From assembly GCA_023974075.1 (NCBI GenBank), contig CM043787.1, positions 36,038,218-36,102,217 on the forward strand: DNA of 64,000 bases. Reading direction: 5' to 3'. The position numbers and the translations under genes are program-made. The DNA comes from Chaenocephalus aceratus. Its lineage: Eukaryota; Chordata; Actinopteri; Perciformes; Channichthyidae. The notes below the pieces were generated by a model. It was given only the letters and a program-made list of their open reading frames with translations. It ran no database searches and was not told the origin of the DNA. Position 1 is the stretch's first letter, and each line of letters starts with the position of its first letter. Shown piece by piece: positions 10,416 to 22,240 of this stretch.

Positions 10416-12387
10416 CATGAGAGTGAAATGTACAGAAATAGTTCTCAAAGTTGATATACATGATATCAATGTTTAATTCAAACTGGTTTCATCTTTCCTG
10501 TGGTTGCCTTGTAAGGGAAACCTTTTGGCAGGTCTGACGATTAGTTGGCTCTGTTACTTTATTTATCTGGGCAGATAGCATTGAGAGTCTGTGTGTCTTA
10601 AAATCTGCAGTCCATTGATCCGTGTCTCACTTACCTGTAGACTGACAAGTGCTTTTAATCTCTCCAGCGGCATTGTTCCAGGGCTCTGTGTGGCTAAAGC
10701 ATACCACACACCATGTGACAGGAACATCGCTGAAATGCCTTCAAAAGACAAGATCTGAAACCTCCATATGATCCCTCTGTAACATGTTTAACGACTCTAA
10801 GCCTGACAAGTTTTTAGGACCACACATTTCTGCATCAATTAAGTTGACTGATGTCCATTTTAACTTTACCGTGAAAATATTTATTTGACAACCGCTGTAC
10901 TGTAATTCATGATATTGTATTTGTTGGATGTTTCCCAAAGACACAACCTTTTATCCTTAGGGCAAATGCTTGTGTGAAAGTGATATGACTACTCTCTCTC
11001 CTCTCAATGCCAACTTCCTGACAAGGCTTTGTGCATCAGACGATAGAGATGTTTAATGATGAACTAGAAGTCTTTCTTCTACGATCACTAGTTGCCAGTA
11101 ACCTGATATCAGAACAAAAGTAGTCTGCTCAACAACAACAAAAAAGGTTAACCTTACACATCAGTGGCAGGATTTGTAGGAAATACTGTATTACAGTGAG
11201 AAGGAGGAGACTGCGAGAAACTCAGGGATAGTTTTATGCAACCTGCCAGCAAGCAGGTAACGTTAACTCTCTTTCTAGAACTGAAAACAAAATGTTCCCT
11301 TATCCCAGGCCTAACAAACTCAGATTTTTCATAAATCTGGCTTTCTGCTCCGGGGCCCTGGACTCTACCTGTAGCCTACATATAACATTCGTGAACCTGC
11401 GATTACAGTGAAAACCACACATGTCAACATAATCCAGTGTAAATATCATGAAAACACAAGGTCATAATGTTGTGATGTCATGAATGTTAAACCTACCTTT
11501 AACACAATTTAAGTATAATACACATAGTCTTTTTTTTGCCTAATCAAAAATAACTAAGAGTAGTATAAATCAAAGTGTATCTCATCAGTGATTCATTAAA
11601 TGTCACATGATGAGTTGACGAAGTTTAAATGTGTGGAAGAAGGGAAGCAGATATAATCTGGAATGTTCTGAGTGTCACCAAGAGTCATTCAGTTTGATGA
11701 ATGCTTAAACTGGAATCTCTTCTCTTCGATAAGCATCACATACACACGCTTTGCACGAGGAGAACAGATAACCAGTCAGCAAGTGATGCACCAAGTGAAC
11801 AAGAGTCTCGTCGCGTATTATAAAGAGGCAGAACTCTAATAAAAATATATCTGACAAAATAATAAATAGAAAATATTTTCTATTGCCTCTCACTCATTCA
11901 GGCTGTGGTAGACTAATTAAAATGAACCTAATGGATAGGAAGGGAGTTATCAACTATACAAAATATACAAATTATTAGGATGTCTTTGGTCCTGAAACAA
12001 GGTACTTTTCCCCAGCTACTTTAGTTGAGAGACACAGTGCAACGGCATGCAAAGTCAACTTTTTTTGCATTTTGTAAAATAAGTATTTCAAACTATAACG
12101 ATTATTTTGAGGGGAGACCAATTTAGAAATGATATTTATTTTACATGTTCTTAAAAATAAATATTGTCTCTTGTAGTTTAAAGGATGTAAATAAGTCCAG
12201 AAAAGATTCCTACGTTTACTTACCTGGAAAACACTTCTGTGTCTTCAGTACAACAATAATACATTCCTAAATGAAGTATAAGATCTGTAGTGTTTAATCG
12301 GTTGTGTCTGACAGGTGTATTCCCATAGGACCAGGTAAATGGCCGACAGTCACAAATCATTTTCAAAACAGGACAATGTAATCAGCC
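10416..12387. other. No gene seen
   Basis: AT-rich sequence with only short open frames lacking recognisable motifs or consistent splice signals. No terminal repeats were found. Confidence 0.5.
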
Positions 12388-12919
12388 CTAGATAGTAGGG
12401 GTGTAACGGTTCACAGAAGTCACGGTTCGGTTCATACCTCGGTTTGGGGGTCACGGTTCGGTACGGGTTCGGTACAACAAGCAAAGAAAAGTCCCAAATG
12501 CATTTTTTTTTTGCTGTTATTTATTTTTAGCAGTAGTGCAAGTTTTGGTATGAAAATAAGGAACTCTAACATTTGGAATCATTAACTGTATTACAGTTGA
12601 AAACAAACCACAAACAGTAACACACACACTCAGATGGCCATATTATTTATATTGGCTGATGTCAAACAAAAAGGTTAAATAAGCTGTACAACTAAAAAGA
12701 ATGTCTTGAAAATATTAAAATAAATAATAAGAAAGTGTTTCAATCACACTCAATAAAAGGCAATACAGAACTGTATAACATCTCCTGATGTCAAAATATA
12801 AAATACATACAATGATAAATATAAAACAAAATAAAATCTGTACCTTTAGGAGCAATGTCTAACATGTGTAATTAACTTGTGACTGAGTGTGTGAGGCCAT
12901 TATGCCTGAATAAAGGTAC

Positions 12920-13268
12920 TCAAGCTTTACTCTATTTTCAAGTTTTTCTTCAAAAAGATGAGTTTGTCTACTACTTGTCAGCAGTGAGGGCAGATCTGTT
13001 GGCGGTAACTATGTCACCTGCCGTCGAGAAAACCCTCTCGCTGGGGACTGAGACTGACTCGGATGTGATTGAGCATGTTTGACGTGTTACCACTAGCATA
13101 CCGCACCGCTGTCGAACAACGCCGACACACCGTCCGATCCACAACTCGCACCCCATCATTGTTGTAGTCCACAGGGAACCCGAAATGTTCCCACCCAGCT
13201 GATTTAAAAGAAGCAGGTGGGTCTTCTAGCTCCTGTGTGTTGTGTGAACTCGCCATAGCCAGAGCCAT
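12920..13268 (-). pseudogene. Internally deleted hAT (ZBED-like) transposase
   Basis: Reading the minus strand from 13268, the N-terminus is MALAMASSHNTQELEDPPAS followed by SAGWEHFGFPVDYNNDGVRV and a BED-type CRRC with SNMLNHIR. It then jumps, out of frame, to the hAT C-terminal dimerisation motif SVPSERVFSTAGDIVTANRS, and KLIFLKKNLK after a 2-base frameshift near 12975. The whole central catalytic region is missing. Insertion of the P element also lies only a few bases from the start codon. Confidence 0.85.
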
Positions 13269-13787
13269 ATAATAGAAGAGTTACGACATCTCCGTTCACT
13301 CCAATGGACCACTTTTTTACAGCAATGGCGGATCGTGGAGCCTCTCAATCGTTCCCCGGAAGTTAGCGCCAAGGCTAGCAGAGCTGTAGAGTTGCAGCAT
13401 AATAGACCGTTCGTGACGGACTTTTAAAGGTAAGAAGTTTAAAGATTTATATTGCGGATATTATCAGTACATCTGATTCAAATTAACATGTGTATTAAAA
13501 GGATGTCAGTGGAGTATCCCTAAATTAGTAGATTTAGGGAACGTTTACAGATAACAGATTAAGCTAGGATACCGAAGCAAGTTAGCAACACACGTTGAAC
13601 AGCCTTTTAATTGTAAATTCCGTTCTCTTAATGTCATTTCGTCCAACATGTTGAATTAGAGAAGAGGGGCTTCTAAATGGGATTGTATGCGGGGGTGGAG
13701 GGAGTTAAATATTAGATAAATATAACTTTGGTGCGTGTAAGAGTGAGTGTTTTTAGCAGAGCCATATTGTGTCCTTGTGATTATTAC

Positions 13788-14764
13788 TAGGGATCGACCG
13801 ATATGGCTTTTTCAAGGCCGATACCGATACCGATTATTAGTAATCAAGGAGACCGATAACCGATATTTGGAACCGATATACATTTGCAGTAAAAAAAAAA
13901 ATCTTGGTGTCAAAATGTAGAATAACACAAACTCCAACACAACTTCTTTGAAATGCATTTAAGCATAGCCCTTAACTTTTAAACATCTTACAACTGGTTT
14001 CCTCTCTGTGCCCTTTTCTTTAGTGCAGTCATCTGCAATGAGTTAGAGAGAGACAAGAAGTGGGGCTGCAGGCTGACATGCTTAACTAACAATAATGCTT
14101 AATTTATTATATCTGTCTATCTAGTATACAATCCCAATAAGCTGCTAGCAACTGCAAAACACTAGTGCTAATGTTTTGCAAACTATTAAAAGTGAGACTA
14201 TTAATGTAGACCTAACGTTAGTCTAGTAGCCTCACTTCTAATATTTTGCTAAACATTTGCTAGATACATGTTGGCTAGCTAATGAGCTTCACATATCAAC
14301 CTGAAAAACTGCGAGGCTCCACTCGCAGCCCCTCCCCCCCCCCACCACAGTTACTCCGCTGCGAGACGCTGCACGCACCCCCAACTCTGACTGACTTCCC
14401 GCGTCCCTGTGTAACTGGAAAACTGATAGAATTGGATCATAAGATCGTGGTGTTTTTGCAACTTCAGCATAGGGGATAGGGATGTTTATTGAACTTCGGT
14501 TTAACACATGTATGGCTCTGCCGCTCAGCGCTGCTGCTGCTTGCTTCAGTCTGTGTCTGCGTTCTTTCGCACCTGCCTGTAATCTGAGAAGGTCCCGCCT
14601 CTCTGGCTGGCTTCAGTATTGCTCGTGTACACAGAGTGGTGACTGCAGCCAGAGAAACGGCCGCATCAGAGCCAACGTTTTATCGGCAATTTGATTAAAA
14701 AAAAGGCCGATACCGATAATCGGTCAAATGCGGAATATCGGCCCCGATAATCGGTCGACCCCTA
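13788..14764. mobile_element. Non-autonomous hAT with perfect 8-bp target duplication
   Basis: The termini TAGGGATCGACCGATATGGC and, inverted, TAGGGGTCGACCGATTATCG are flanked by attattac on both sides (13780-13787, 14765-14772). Subterminal CCGATACCGATA repeats occur at both ends. No transposase could be read. Confidence 0.9.
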
Positions 14765-14861
14765 ATTATTACCCGTCTGTATAATGTTGCAGCTCAGCTG
14801 ATTTTGGATTGATGGGAGAGGGACTTAAGTGAGAGTGAAAACACAAGGTAAGTTTAATACT

Positions 14862-15242
14862 TGTCACGGTCGAGTGAAGGAAGCAGGACCCAAATGCAGA
14901 TAACTTTGAGAAACCCTTTATTTCAAGGATAATGAAAAACACGGAACACTCACCGGTGAACTCAGTCACCAACAAACAATGACCCAACACTGAACACAGA
15001 AAGAGAAAAGACTAAATACAGGGAGGGGTAATCACGACAACGAGAAACAGCCGGGCAGGGGAGGAGAAACACAAGGACAACAGGTGAACACAATCGGGTA
15101 ATCAGGGAGGGAAACAGACAGAAAGCAGACAGGCAGGAAATGGGGGTGAACACTTTACACAATAAAACAGGAAACCCAAAGACAAGAAAAAACACCAACA
15201 CAGACAAAACTACAAACGTGACATAACATGAGAATCGTGACA
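14862..15242. mobile_element. Solo-LTR-like element with 5-bp duplication
   Basis: The 381-bp segment starts TGTCACG, ends CGTGACA, and is flanked by atact (14857-14861, 15243-15247). TG...CA ends and a 5-bp duplication fit a solo LTR; the 7-bp inverted ends would also fit a small cut-and-paste element. It is purine-rich on the plus strand and has no coding. Confidence 0.6.
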
Positions 15243-15566
15243 ATACTACTGTTTTATATAAGTAAGCATACTAAACATGTATTATATCACTGTATTATAT
15301 AAGTAATCTTGTTAGTAACCTGCTGTATGGCAGGTGGAGGGGCAGTGATGTTACAGGTGGAGGAGCAAAACTGCAAGACTGCAAACTCACAAGACAGAGA
15401 AATCAAAGTTTGTTCTCCAGAGAAGAGGTTGATTTCACTTCAATTTTTTATTTCATATTTTCTAAAGATGTGGAAATGGCACCAAAAAAAACTTGAGAGC
15501 TGTAACCAAGACAACTGTAACAACATGAGTAGAGAGCCACCAAGGTTTTTCAAGTCCCTCTCTTAC

Positions 15567-17637
15567 TCCATTTTTACCAGATGTGGGACATCGGGCATGA
15601 AATAAAGCTGCCTGTCTGGTGTTGCTGGATGTGGCACCGATGTTTTATTTTGGTCCACCCCAAAGGATTTCCACATGGCTCGGTTAGGGCTACCCATGTC
15701 GGTGGTGACATCAAGCACATTTAGCCCTATGGATGCTGCCCCCTGTACTCTGCTTCATTGGTAGAATTGCCAGTGTAATGATATGCCACTACTTGCTTCC
15801 ACCGTGTTGTGTTTCCAGCCAACATAAACACACAAGCATGTGTTGCCACCCCTGTGTGACCTGGTAAAGTCACATCACCGTACAGTTTGCCTGTAATCAT
15901 GTCTAACTCCACACTTGGTGTGATTGCCATTTCATCCAAGGTCAACACACACTCCCTTTCAAGGTCTGTCAATCAATCTGCCTTACATTTTAGGAAATCA
16001 AAGACCTCTGTCAACACACCAGGCTCAAACTTAACACATTGCATCCTTTTTTGCAGTGTCCTTATTCCTGGAAGGGGAATCTTCAATTCCTGCAGAGTTT
16101 TGTAACCCGTTGGTCCGCACCCAAAGCGAATTTTTAAAGCCTTCTTAATTGTCTCATTGCTCCATTTCATCCCCTTTGTGGTGAGTCTGCCTAATGCCTT
16201 AAGTTGGTCTTTTGAAAACGTTTTCTTATATTTCTTGGCCCTAATTTTCATTGTTGTCTTGAGAGCTGCATTTTCCTTCCTGATTTTTCTTAGTGCAGCC
16301 TTTGCTTTTTTGGTGATTCCTTCTTGGCTCTTTAATTTTCTCTTTAATTGTTTTAATAGATCTGTTTGACTGGCTGCTGGTTCCCTCGTATGCTGACTGG
16401 CTGCTGGTTCCCTCGTATGCTGACTGGCTGCTGGTTCCCTCGTATGCTGACTAGCTGCTGGTTCCCTTGTATGCTGACTGGCTGCTGGTTCCCTCGTATG
16501 CTGACTGGCTGCTGGCTGGTGTCCACCCTCCCTGTCTCTCCTCACTAGCCATGTCCTCTCTTTCTTCACCCTCACTTTCCTTTCTCTCAGTCTCCTCATC
16601 CCTTCTTCCCTCAATCTTTGAGACTAATGTAAGTAGAAGACATGGCACTGTACATTTTTGAACATTATAAGTATTATACCACTTAAAAATAAGAAATATT
16701 ACTTTTGTTACTAAGAGTTCATACTTATTATACAGTACCTGTGTCACATTTCACACTATAGCTGTGATCATGAGCTATGGGCTTTGTCGATATAGGTCCC
16801 GGGGTGAATCGTGGTGCAGGGGCCCTTCTCTTTTTGACCACAGGGCGATGCACGAAGATGGTGGGTATAGCCTCTGCTCTCAGCCTAGTCTTGCCCTTTT
16901 TTGTCTTGACAAACTGGTCTGCATCAAAATGTGCCTGCGGAGTGACTTGAGGTTACTTCACACTCAGAACAACTCAGTTTTGTCTGCCCACATACATATT
17001 CCATAGTGGTTGAATACACAGTGTTAGGAAACACTTTATACTTACTGGACATGTTATACTCATTACATACTGTATATAAAATATGACCAAGAATGTGAGA
17101 CAACTTTATAGAAATTCATATCACATCTGTTACTGATGCCATTTGTCATACTTTGTTAAACTCACAAATAATAAAGTTCCATAACTTCAGTTGGGAACAA
17201 AGACCACACCTTATCTCCCCAAGGCAATTTCCCATCCAATAGGTGTGCTATATAGGTGTGTATAACCCTTTCTCCTGTCTGTTACTCCCTCTTTCAGCAC
17301 AAGAACCAGAGGGGGATTCAATGGAGCCTGAATACCTGCACTGAGACCCTCACCCTGCACCCTGAGTCTCAACTCTCAGTGTGTTTCAAGCCTTTCCCTG
17401 TTTTTTTGTATTAAACAAAACATTAAGCTTTCCCAATGGTGTGGTTTTCGTTTTGTGAAAAAGTGCAAATGCAGTGTTTGTATATAAATCACATATTTTG
17501 TTGCTGTTGGTCGTGAAATTGCTCCTGCTGACTTGAGCCAGCCATTTTTTCCTCCGCTCTGTGTCAGTGGGGAAGCCGTACATTCGTATTCCTTTCTTGG
17601 AGCGATTTGAGCATCCCCAGGCAGCACAGCAAACCAT
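15567..17637 (-). pseudogene. P-element transposase (THAP9-like), N-terminal half, broken
   Basis: There are three exon-like blocks on the minus strand. Exon 1 (17637 to ~17488) starts MVCCAAWGCSNRSKKGIRM and has the THAP C-x4-C and FPTDTERRKKWL parts, ending at ICD. Exon 2 (16934-16739) supplies the THAP AHFDADQF, then RLRAEAIPTIF. Exon 3 (~16617-15567) has a 9-residue tandem repeat, a coiled coil (LKQLKRKLKSQ, KENAALKTTM), the DNA-binding/catalytic start (KGMKWSNETIKKALKIRFG; ECVLTLDEMAITP) and a second acidic motif VTTDMGSPNRAMW. Defects: an in-frame TGA at 15973-15975, a frameshift near 15735, a likely destroyed exon-1 donor (TT in place of GT at 17487), and frame conflict at the start of exon 3. 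The C-terminal half was not found. Confidence 0.82.
16370..16519 (-). repeat. 27-bp coding minisatellite
   Basis: About 5.5 tandem copies of a 27-bp unit (ctggctgctggttccctcgt then atgctga). On the minus strand this encodes repeated AASQHTREP inside the P transposase reading frame, between the THAP domain and the coiled coil. The fourth copy has two substitutions. Confidence 0.93.
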
Positions 17638-18390
17638 GGTGGTGACTAGGAGGCAGCACAGCAAACCAGGACAACACGGAGGAAAAGGCACAGACAAACT
17701 GCATGATATGCTATTCAATGTTTATTGAATTCCATGTATTTGCAATGGATGTTCCTAAAACAACACATTTAACATCATCATCATGCTGCTGCTGCGGCTA
17801 GTCCTTTGATAGTCACCTGTCGGTCTCCTGTCCTTTCTGAAAGCCATAAAGATGACATTAGTCATTTAGATAACTTGTGTCCTCAATTACCAGGGGATTA
17901 CTGAAACTACCATGAATTTAAGAAAATGGTAGAAATCAATCTAATCTGAATTTTAAAGCATTACTTTAGATCCCCTCCCTCTAAATATATCAATAAACAT
18001 TAGAAAGTGATGCTCCTGACTACCATACAAGTTTAAGAAGATAATATTGGTTTGAAAGAATTCAAAGTTATAAATAAACAGCAACAGGCTCTTTAACCAA
18101 GGCACTGTTAGCCTAACATGTAAACTAGTTGTTCACACTAATCCTAATATCACTTAATATTAGCAAATTCTATTTTATTTTTTAAAACATATTGATGTAA
18201 CTACATACACATATCGATTTGTTGTATAAATATTGCAAATCAAAACCTTTATTCACTAATAATTACCAAAAATCGTAGTTCTATCTCCTGTTATCAATGC
18301 ATTCACATTGCCCGCCATGAACTTCCGGGGAACGATCCTCGTCTACATGAACCACGTGACGATAACCGTTTTTGGACTTCCGTTGTCGTT

Positions 18391-18974
18391 GTGACTACCC
18401 GATCCGTCACACTGCCCGATCGGTTCTGCGCATGTGCGAGAGGGTCCGCCATGTTGGACAACTCCGGACGGCAACACCAGATGGACACTTGACACAGTGG
18501 CTTTTAGCAAAGCTCAAAAAGAAAAACCGAGAGAGATGAGTTATTGTTATTACAACGTGACTTCACTATTATTTAACAACTCTTTTTATTGGGTTCTTTT
18601 ATTTGGGGTTAAGTACATTGTCAGAATAAGTGAGGAATGGATTTAACTTCTGTTAGACAGCCATATGCCATACATTTTTGCATACATTCACAGTAAATAT
18701 TTATTCAGTATGATAGCTGTCTAACAGAAGTTAAATCTATTTCTCACTTATTCTGACAATGTACTTAACCCCAAATAAAAGAACCCAATAAGAAGAGTTG
18801 TTAAATAATAGTGAAGTCACGTTGTAATAACAATAACTCATCTCTCTCGGTTTTTCTTTTTGAGCTTTGCTAAAAGCCACTGTGTCAAGTGTCCATCTTG
18901 GGTTGCCGTCCGGACTTCCGGACCATCTCGCACATGCGCAGAACCGATCGGGTAGGGTGACGGATCGGGTAGTG
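18391..18974. repeat. Long inverted repeat at the P-element 5' end
   Basis: The left arm (18391 to ~18665) and right arm (~18712-18974) are complementary over roughly 265 bases. They run from the gtgactacccgatccgtcac block to TTAACTTCTGTTAGACAGC, with a spacer of about 45-60 bases. Arms differ by a few substitutions and small indels. It could fold into a very long hairpin. It lies beside the AGAAGAGTTAC terminal motif of the P element, so it may be a duplicated, inverted copy of that element's end. Confidence 0.85.
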
Positions 18975-19042
18975 ACAGTTGTAACTCTTCTATGGCCCTT
19001 TCTCATTTCATCAAATCCCCCTCCTCGACTCTTCGAGAGGGG

Positions 19043-19160
19043 TCTGCCTGCAGACCTCCACTGTCAGGACAGTTCCGGTGCAGACCTCCAGTGTCAGGAC
19101 ACCTCCACTGTCAGTACAGGAAGTGACGATTCTGACGAACACGTTTTTTCCCCCGCCCAC
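19043..19160 (+). repeat. Inner inverted-repeat arm, left
   Basis: This arm is nearly identical to the reverse complement of 23154-23271, from tctgcctgcagacctccact to the cccgcccac end. It contains repeated CCTCCACTGTCAG motifs. Confidence 0.92.
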
Positions 19161-19329
19161 CGAACGACTCGTCTGATGGTTTTTGCAAATTTAGTAAGGT
19201 AAGGTGCGTGACCTGTTTGCACTATCCAAAACAATGAATGCAGTCTAAATGTATTGTTTCGCAGACAAAACAAAATGTATCGATATAATATATATATACT
19301 TGCAGAGCATATCATTTGTTTATCATAGG

Positions 19330-20188
19330 CAGTGTTGGGACTAACGCGTTACTTAAGTACAGTACTTGAGTAAATGTACTTAAATACTTCCTGTGTCACA
19401 TGCGGAGACGTGCTGTGGGCGTGTTTGTGTTGTTTACTAACAAGACTATCATGGCGGCGGCGGAGCTCAAGTCTAGTTTCTCCACCTGGAGATATTCTCA
19501 CTATTTCACTTTTGTCGAGCACAAAGAAAAGAACGTTTTAGTTAAATGTAAGTTGTGTCCTGGCGGGTCAAAGAGCCTATCTACTGCCCAAACCAGTCAT
19601 TCAAATCTCTTAAAACATCTGCAGAAACAACATGCTGGGACGAAGCTAGTACAAGACCACAGAGACTCAGCCGACGCCACTCCACCTCCACCTAAGCAGC
19701 AGCGGCTGGATTTTAACCGAGGGACTGCTAGCCAGGGAAAAGTCGATAAAGCCATTGCACGGTATGTTGTAGAACACATGCAGGCTATTGCTACAATGGA
19801 GTCACCCGCTTTCAGGGAGCTAGTTAGCATGATAGCATGTCCGGGCGGCACACGGCATATGGGACGGAAAACTTTTTCCAACTACCTGGAGAAAGAATAT
19901 ACAAAAATGTAAAGCCAGCTAATATCGATGCTATCCAGATTGCATATAATGCATGTCAAGTTGATCAACAGATTGTATTATTCTCCAATGCAATAACAGT
20001 ACTGAAATGAAGGCTATAAGGGCATTAATATAATGGGAACCCTTTTTTTAAGTAACTAAAACGTTACTTTTCACAGTAACGCATTACTTTTTGGTGTAAG
20101 TAATCAGTAAAGTAACTGAGTTACTTCTGAAATGAAGTAACTAGTAATGGTAACTAGTTACTGGTTTTCAGTAACTAGCACAACACTG
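19330..20188 (+). mobile_element. hAT element with BED-finger ORF and perfect duplication
   Basis: The left end CAGTGTTGGGACTAACGCGT and the inverse of the right end CAGTGTTGTGCTAGTTACTG are flanked by atcatagg on both sides (19322-19329, 20189-20196). Subterminal runs of AAGTAACTAG/TTACTTAAG occur at both ends. The element is 859 bp and keeps only the N-terminal transposase exon. Confidence 0.92.
19451..19912 (+). CDS. hAT transposase N-terminus with BED zinc finger
   Basis: ATG at 19451 (in MAAAELKSSFSTWRY) gives 153 codons to TAA; the frame is open upstream to 19400. Residues ~28-62 form a BED-type finger: CKLC, then SNLLKHLQKQHAG with the C2H2 spacing. A proline-rich linker (TPPPPKQQRLDF) and KVDKAIARYVVEHMQAIATM follow, as in ZBED4-like hAT proteins. 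The catalytic and dimerisation regions are absent, so at most a DNA-binding peptide could be made. Confidence 0.75.
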   Translation: MAAAELKSSFSTWRYSHYFTFVEHKEKNVLVKCKLCPGGSKSLSTAQTSHSNLLKHLQKQHAGTKLVQDHRDSADATPPPPKQQRLDFNRGTASQGKVDKAIARYVVEHMQAIATMESPAFRELVSMIACPGGTRHMGRKTFSNYLEKEYTKM

Positions 20189-20255
20189 ATCATAGGCCAC
20201 CTATGCCGTTATTCTCTGATGCGTCTCAATATCATCAGCGGTAATAACAAAAAAG

Positions 20256-20383
20256 TTGATGGAGGCAATTTAATGCACTCGTTTACCGAGACATGGGAAA
20301 CTGAGCACAAGTTTGTGATAAATGGAGACAAGCCGGTATGTCTTATTTGCTACGAGGCAGTGGCATTGTGTGAGAAACCTTAA
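20256..20383 (+). pseudogene. Fragment of a BED-like zinc-finger transposase
   Basis: The translation HSFTETWETEHKFVINGDKP then VCLICYEAVALCEKP contains one CxxC knuckle typical of GTF2IRD2/ZBED-type hAT proteins. The reading frame stops directly after. The histidine half is missing. Confidence 0.45.
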
Positions 20384-20540
20384 GTAACCGTGTGTGTGTG
20401 CCGATGTACAAGCATGTGTTTTTGTTACGGTGTTGCAGTATAACGTGAGTCATGACAACTGGCGACATTCTATTATTTTCGTCATAGGAATCCGGGGCGT
20501 GTACATTGAGGAAAATAGGCATTTAAAGTGACATTGTAGT

Positions 20541-20669
20541 GTGATTACAAAGCCTGTACTTTTTAAAGTAAAATGTTGTATCAGTACTTGTACTTTTACC
20601 AAATTATTTTTTTACACAAGTATCTGTACTTCTACTTAAGTAAAGAGTGTGTACTTTTGCCACCTCTGA
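20541..20669. mobile_element. Single hAT end (TACTTAAGTAAAG ... GCCACCTCTG)
   Basis: The terminus reads inward as CAGAGGTGGCAAAAGTACAC followed by a run of AAGTA/TACTT motifs, a familiar fish hAT end. The opposite end was not found nearby. Confidence 0.5.
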
Positions 20670-20758
20670 TGGTGTGTGTTGTGCATGAAAGAGGACCATA
20701 TTGATCATTTTGATAGCGACCTGTTTAGATCTTCATACAGCTGTGTTTTTCCTTCTAG

Positions 20759-22235
20759 AAACCTTTCACAGTCAATACATCCTGGACCGTGGAAAGAGAC
20801 GACTGGTTTGGTAATAGAGGTAATAGTATACCATTTGTATCATTTATATTCAACTGAAATGTCGAACCATAACAAAACAACTACATGCTTTCTGACATGC
20901 TAGGGTTTCCCCAGGCAACTGTATGGGAATGACTGTGGCATCTTCATGTTGATGGTAGGCTACATTATTGGTCTGATTGAAGTCTCTGTTGTTTTTAAGA
21001 TAATAACATTAAATTATATATTTTCTTTCATAGTATGCCCTTTACACCATACTAGATGCACCCTATGATTTCACTATTGTAAGTTGATCTGGTCATTTAA
21101 AGTAAACTCAAAATCCCATTATGACATTTAATCTGACATACAGTGATAATATATTTCTTTCCTTTTTTAGACTGACATGCCAGCTTTGCGAAAATGGTGG
21201 TGTGTCATGCTAATGGAGAATTTCGACCTCGGAAGGTGAGACCACTAAAATGTTGACGTTAGATTAACTTTGAAATGGTTAAAAAACACAATGTTATACC
21301 AACAGTACCTGTATTTGTTTATTTATTTAACCCTTTTTATTTGAGTCATGGCAAAATGTTTGCCCACTGGACAGAGAAATCTAAAGCCCTCCTGCGAGGT
21401 GAGGTGCCTCCAGTGTTCAGAATGAGGAAGAGGAAGTTGGATGACATCACGGAGGTCAGATTTGCATTGCAATCTATTTCATTTAAGTTGTGTTTGTATC
21501 TACTCTCACACTAAAGCTTCAATTTCATTATTTGTTTCACCACTCTATATTTAAATATATATGTATTTTGTCAATATTTACTGCATTTATTCTTCCTCGT
21601 GGTATCAGTATTTAGGACGATGTTGGAGGACAGTCCTTAAACTAAAGAATATGTTGAAAATAGCATACTTTACTAAAAGTATGGTAGTTCATGGCAATAG
21701 TCCCTTGTATTTTGAACATTTGAAGTTTTCTTGTTTTTTAGAAAGAGGAGCAACTTCAGCCTCATCCAGCTGATGTCTCAGTTGGGAAAGATGTGGATAA
21801 AACAATGGAAGCGGTAGGCTTGTTTACTAGTTATATACATCATATCCAAGGAGGACGCCCTTTCCTTGGGTTAGTCTGCCAAAAAGCTACTTAATGCTTA
21901 ATATGTATCAGTGGGTATGATATATTTTCTCTTTTCCGTAGCCAACATCTAAGATCGTGCAGGACTGCAAGAAGGCAGCAGAATGGGTGGTGGCACACAA
22001 ACATTTGTGCACCAGGGTGCATTTGCCCGATGCAGTGAGCATGGGAGAAGCACAACTAAGAGAGGCTGTCAAGCTTTGGGAGGAAAAGCCTGACGAATGT
22101 GACGAGGATGAGATGGAGGCAATCTTGGAGCCATTCAAGTTTAGGTTTAAACATATGGAAGACATGTGGACCTTCTTAAACGAGATCAGAGACAAAAGAG
22201 GGTATCTGTCATTCTGCGAATGCATTTCTGTTTGA
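20759..22235 (+). CDS. Ulp1/C48-like cysteine peptidase, C-terminal exons, inside a transposon
   Basis: Seven blocks join in frame at good splice borders: 20759-20810, 20904-20954, 21034-21078, 21171-21235, 21346-21454, 21742-21813 and 21942-22235. Exon 2 encodes GFPRQLYGNDCGIFMLM, the Gln and Asp-Cys-Gly catalytic neighbourhood of Ulp1/SENP (C48) peptidases. Exons 3-5 continue YALYTILDAPYDFTI, DMPALRKWWCVMLMENFDLG and FAHWTEKSKALL. The last exon adds a 97-codon charged tail (KLWEEKPDECDEDEMEAILE and HMEDMWTFLNEIRDKRGYL) not recognised as a known domain. An AATAAA lies at 22235-22240. The catalytic His/Asp half, which should lie upstream, is not seen; sequence there is occupied by hAT fragments, and exon 1 is the least certain. 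It may be element-encoded or a captured host gene. Confidence 0.7.
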
Positions 22236-22240
22236 ATAAA

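Noticed and set aside
18434..19006. Two similar short proteins on opposite strands
   Set aside because: They are mirror translations of the arms of the inverted repeat, not paralogous genes.
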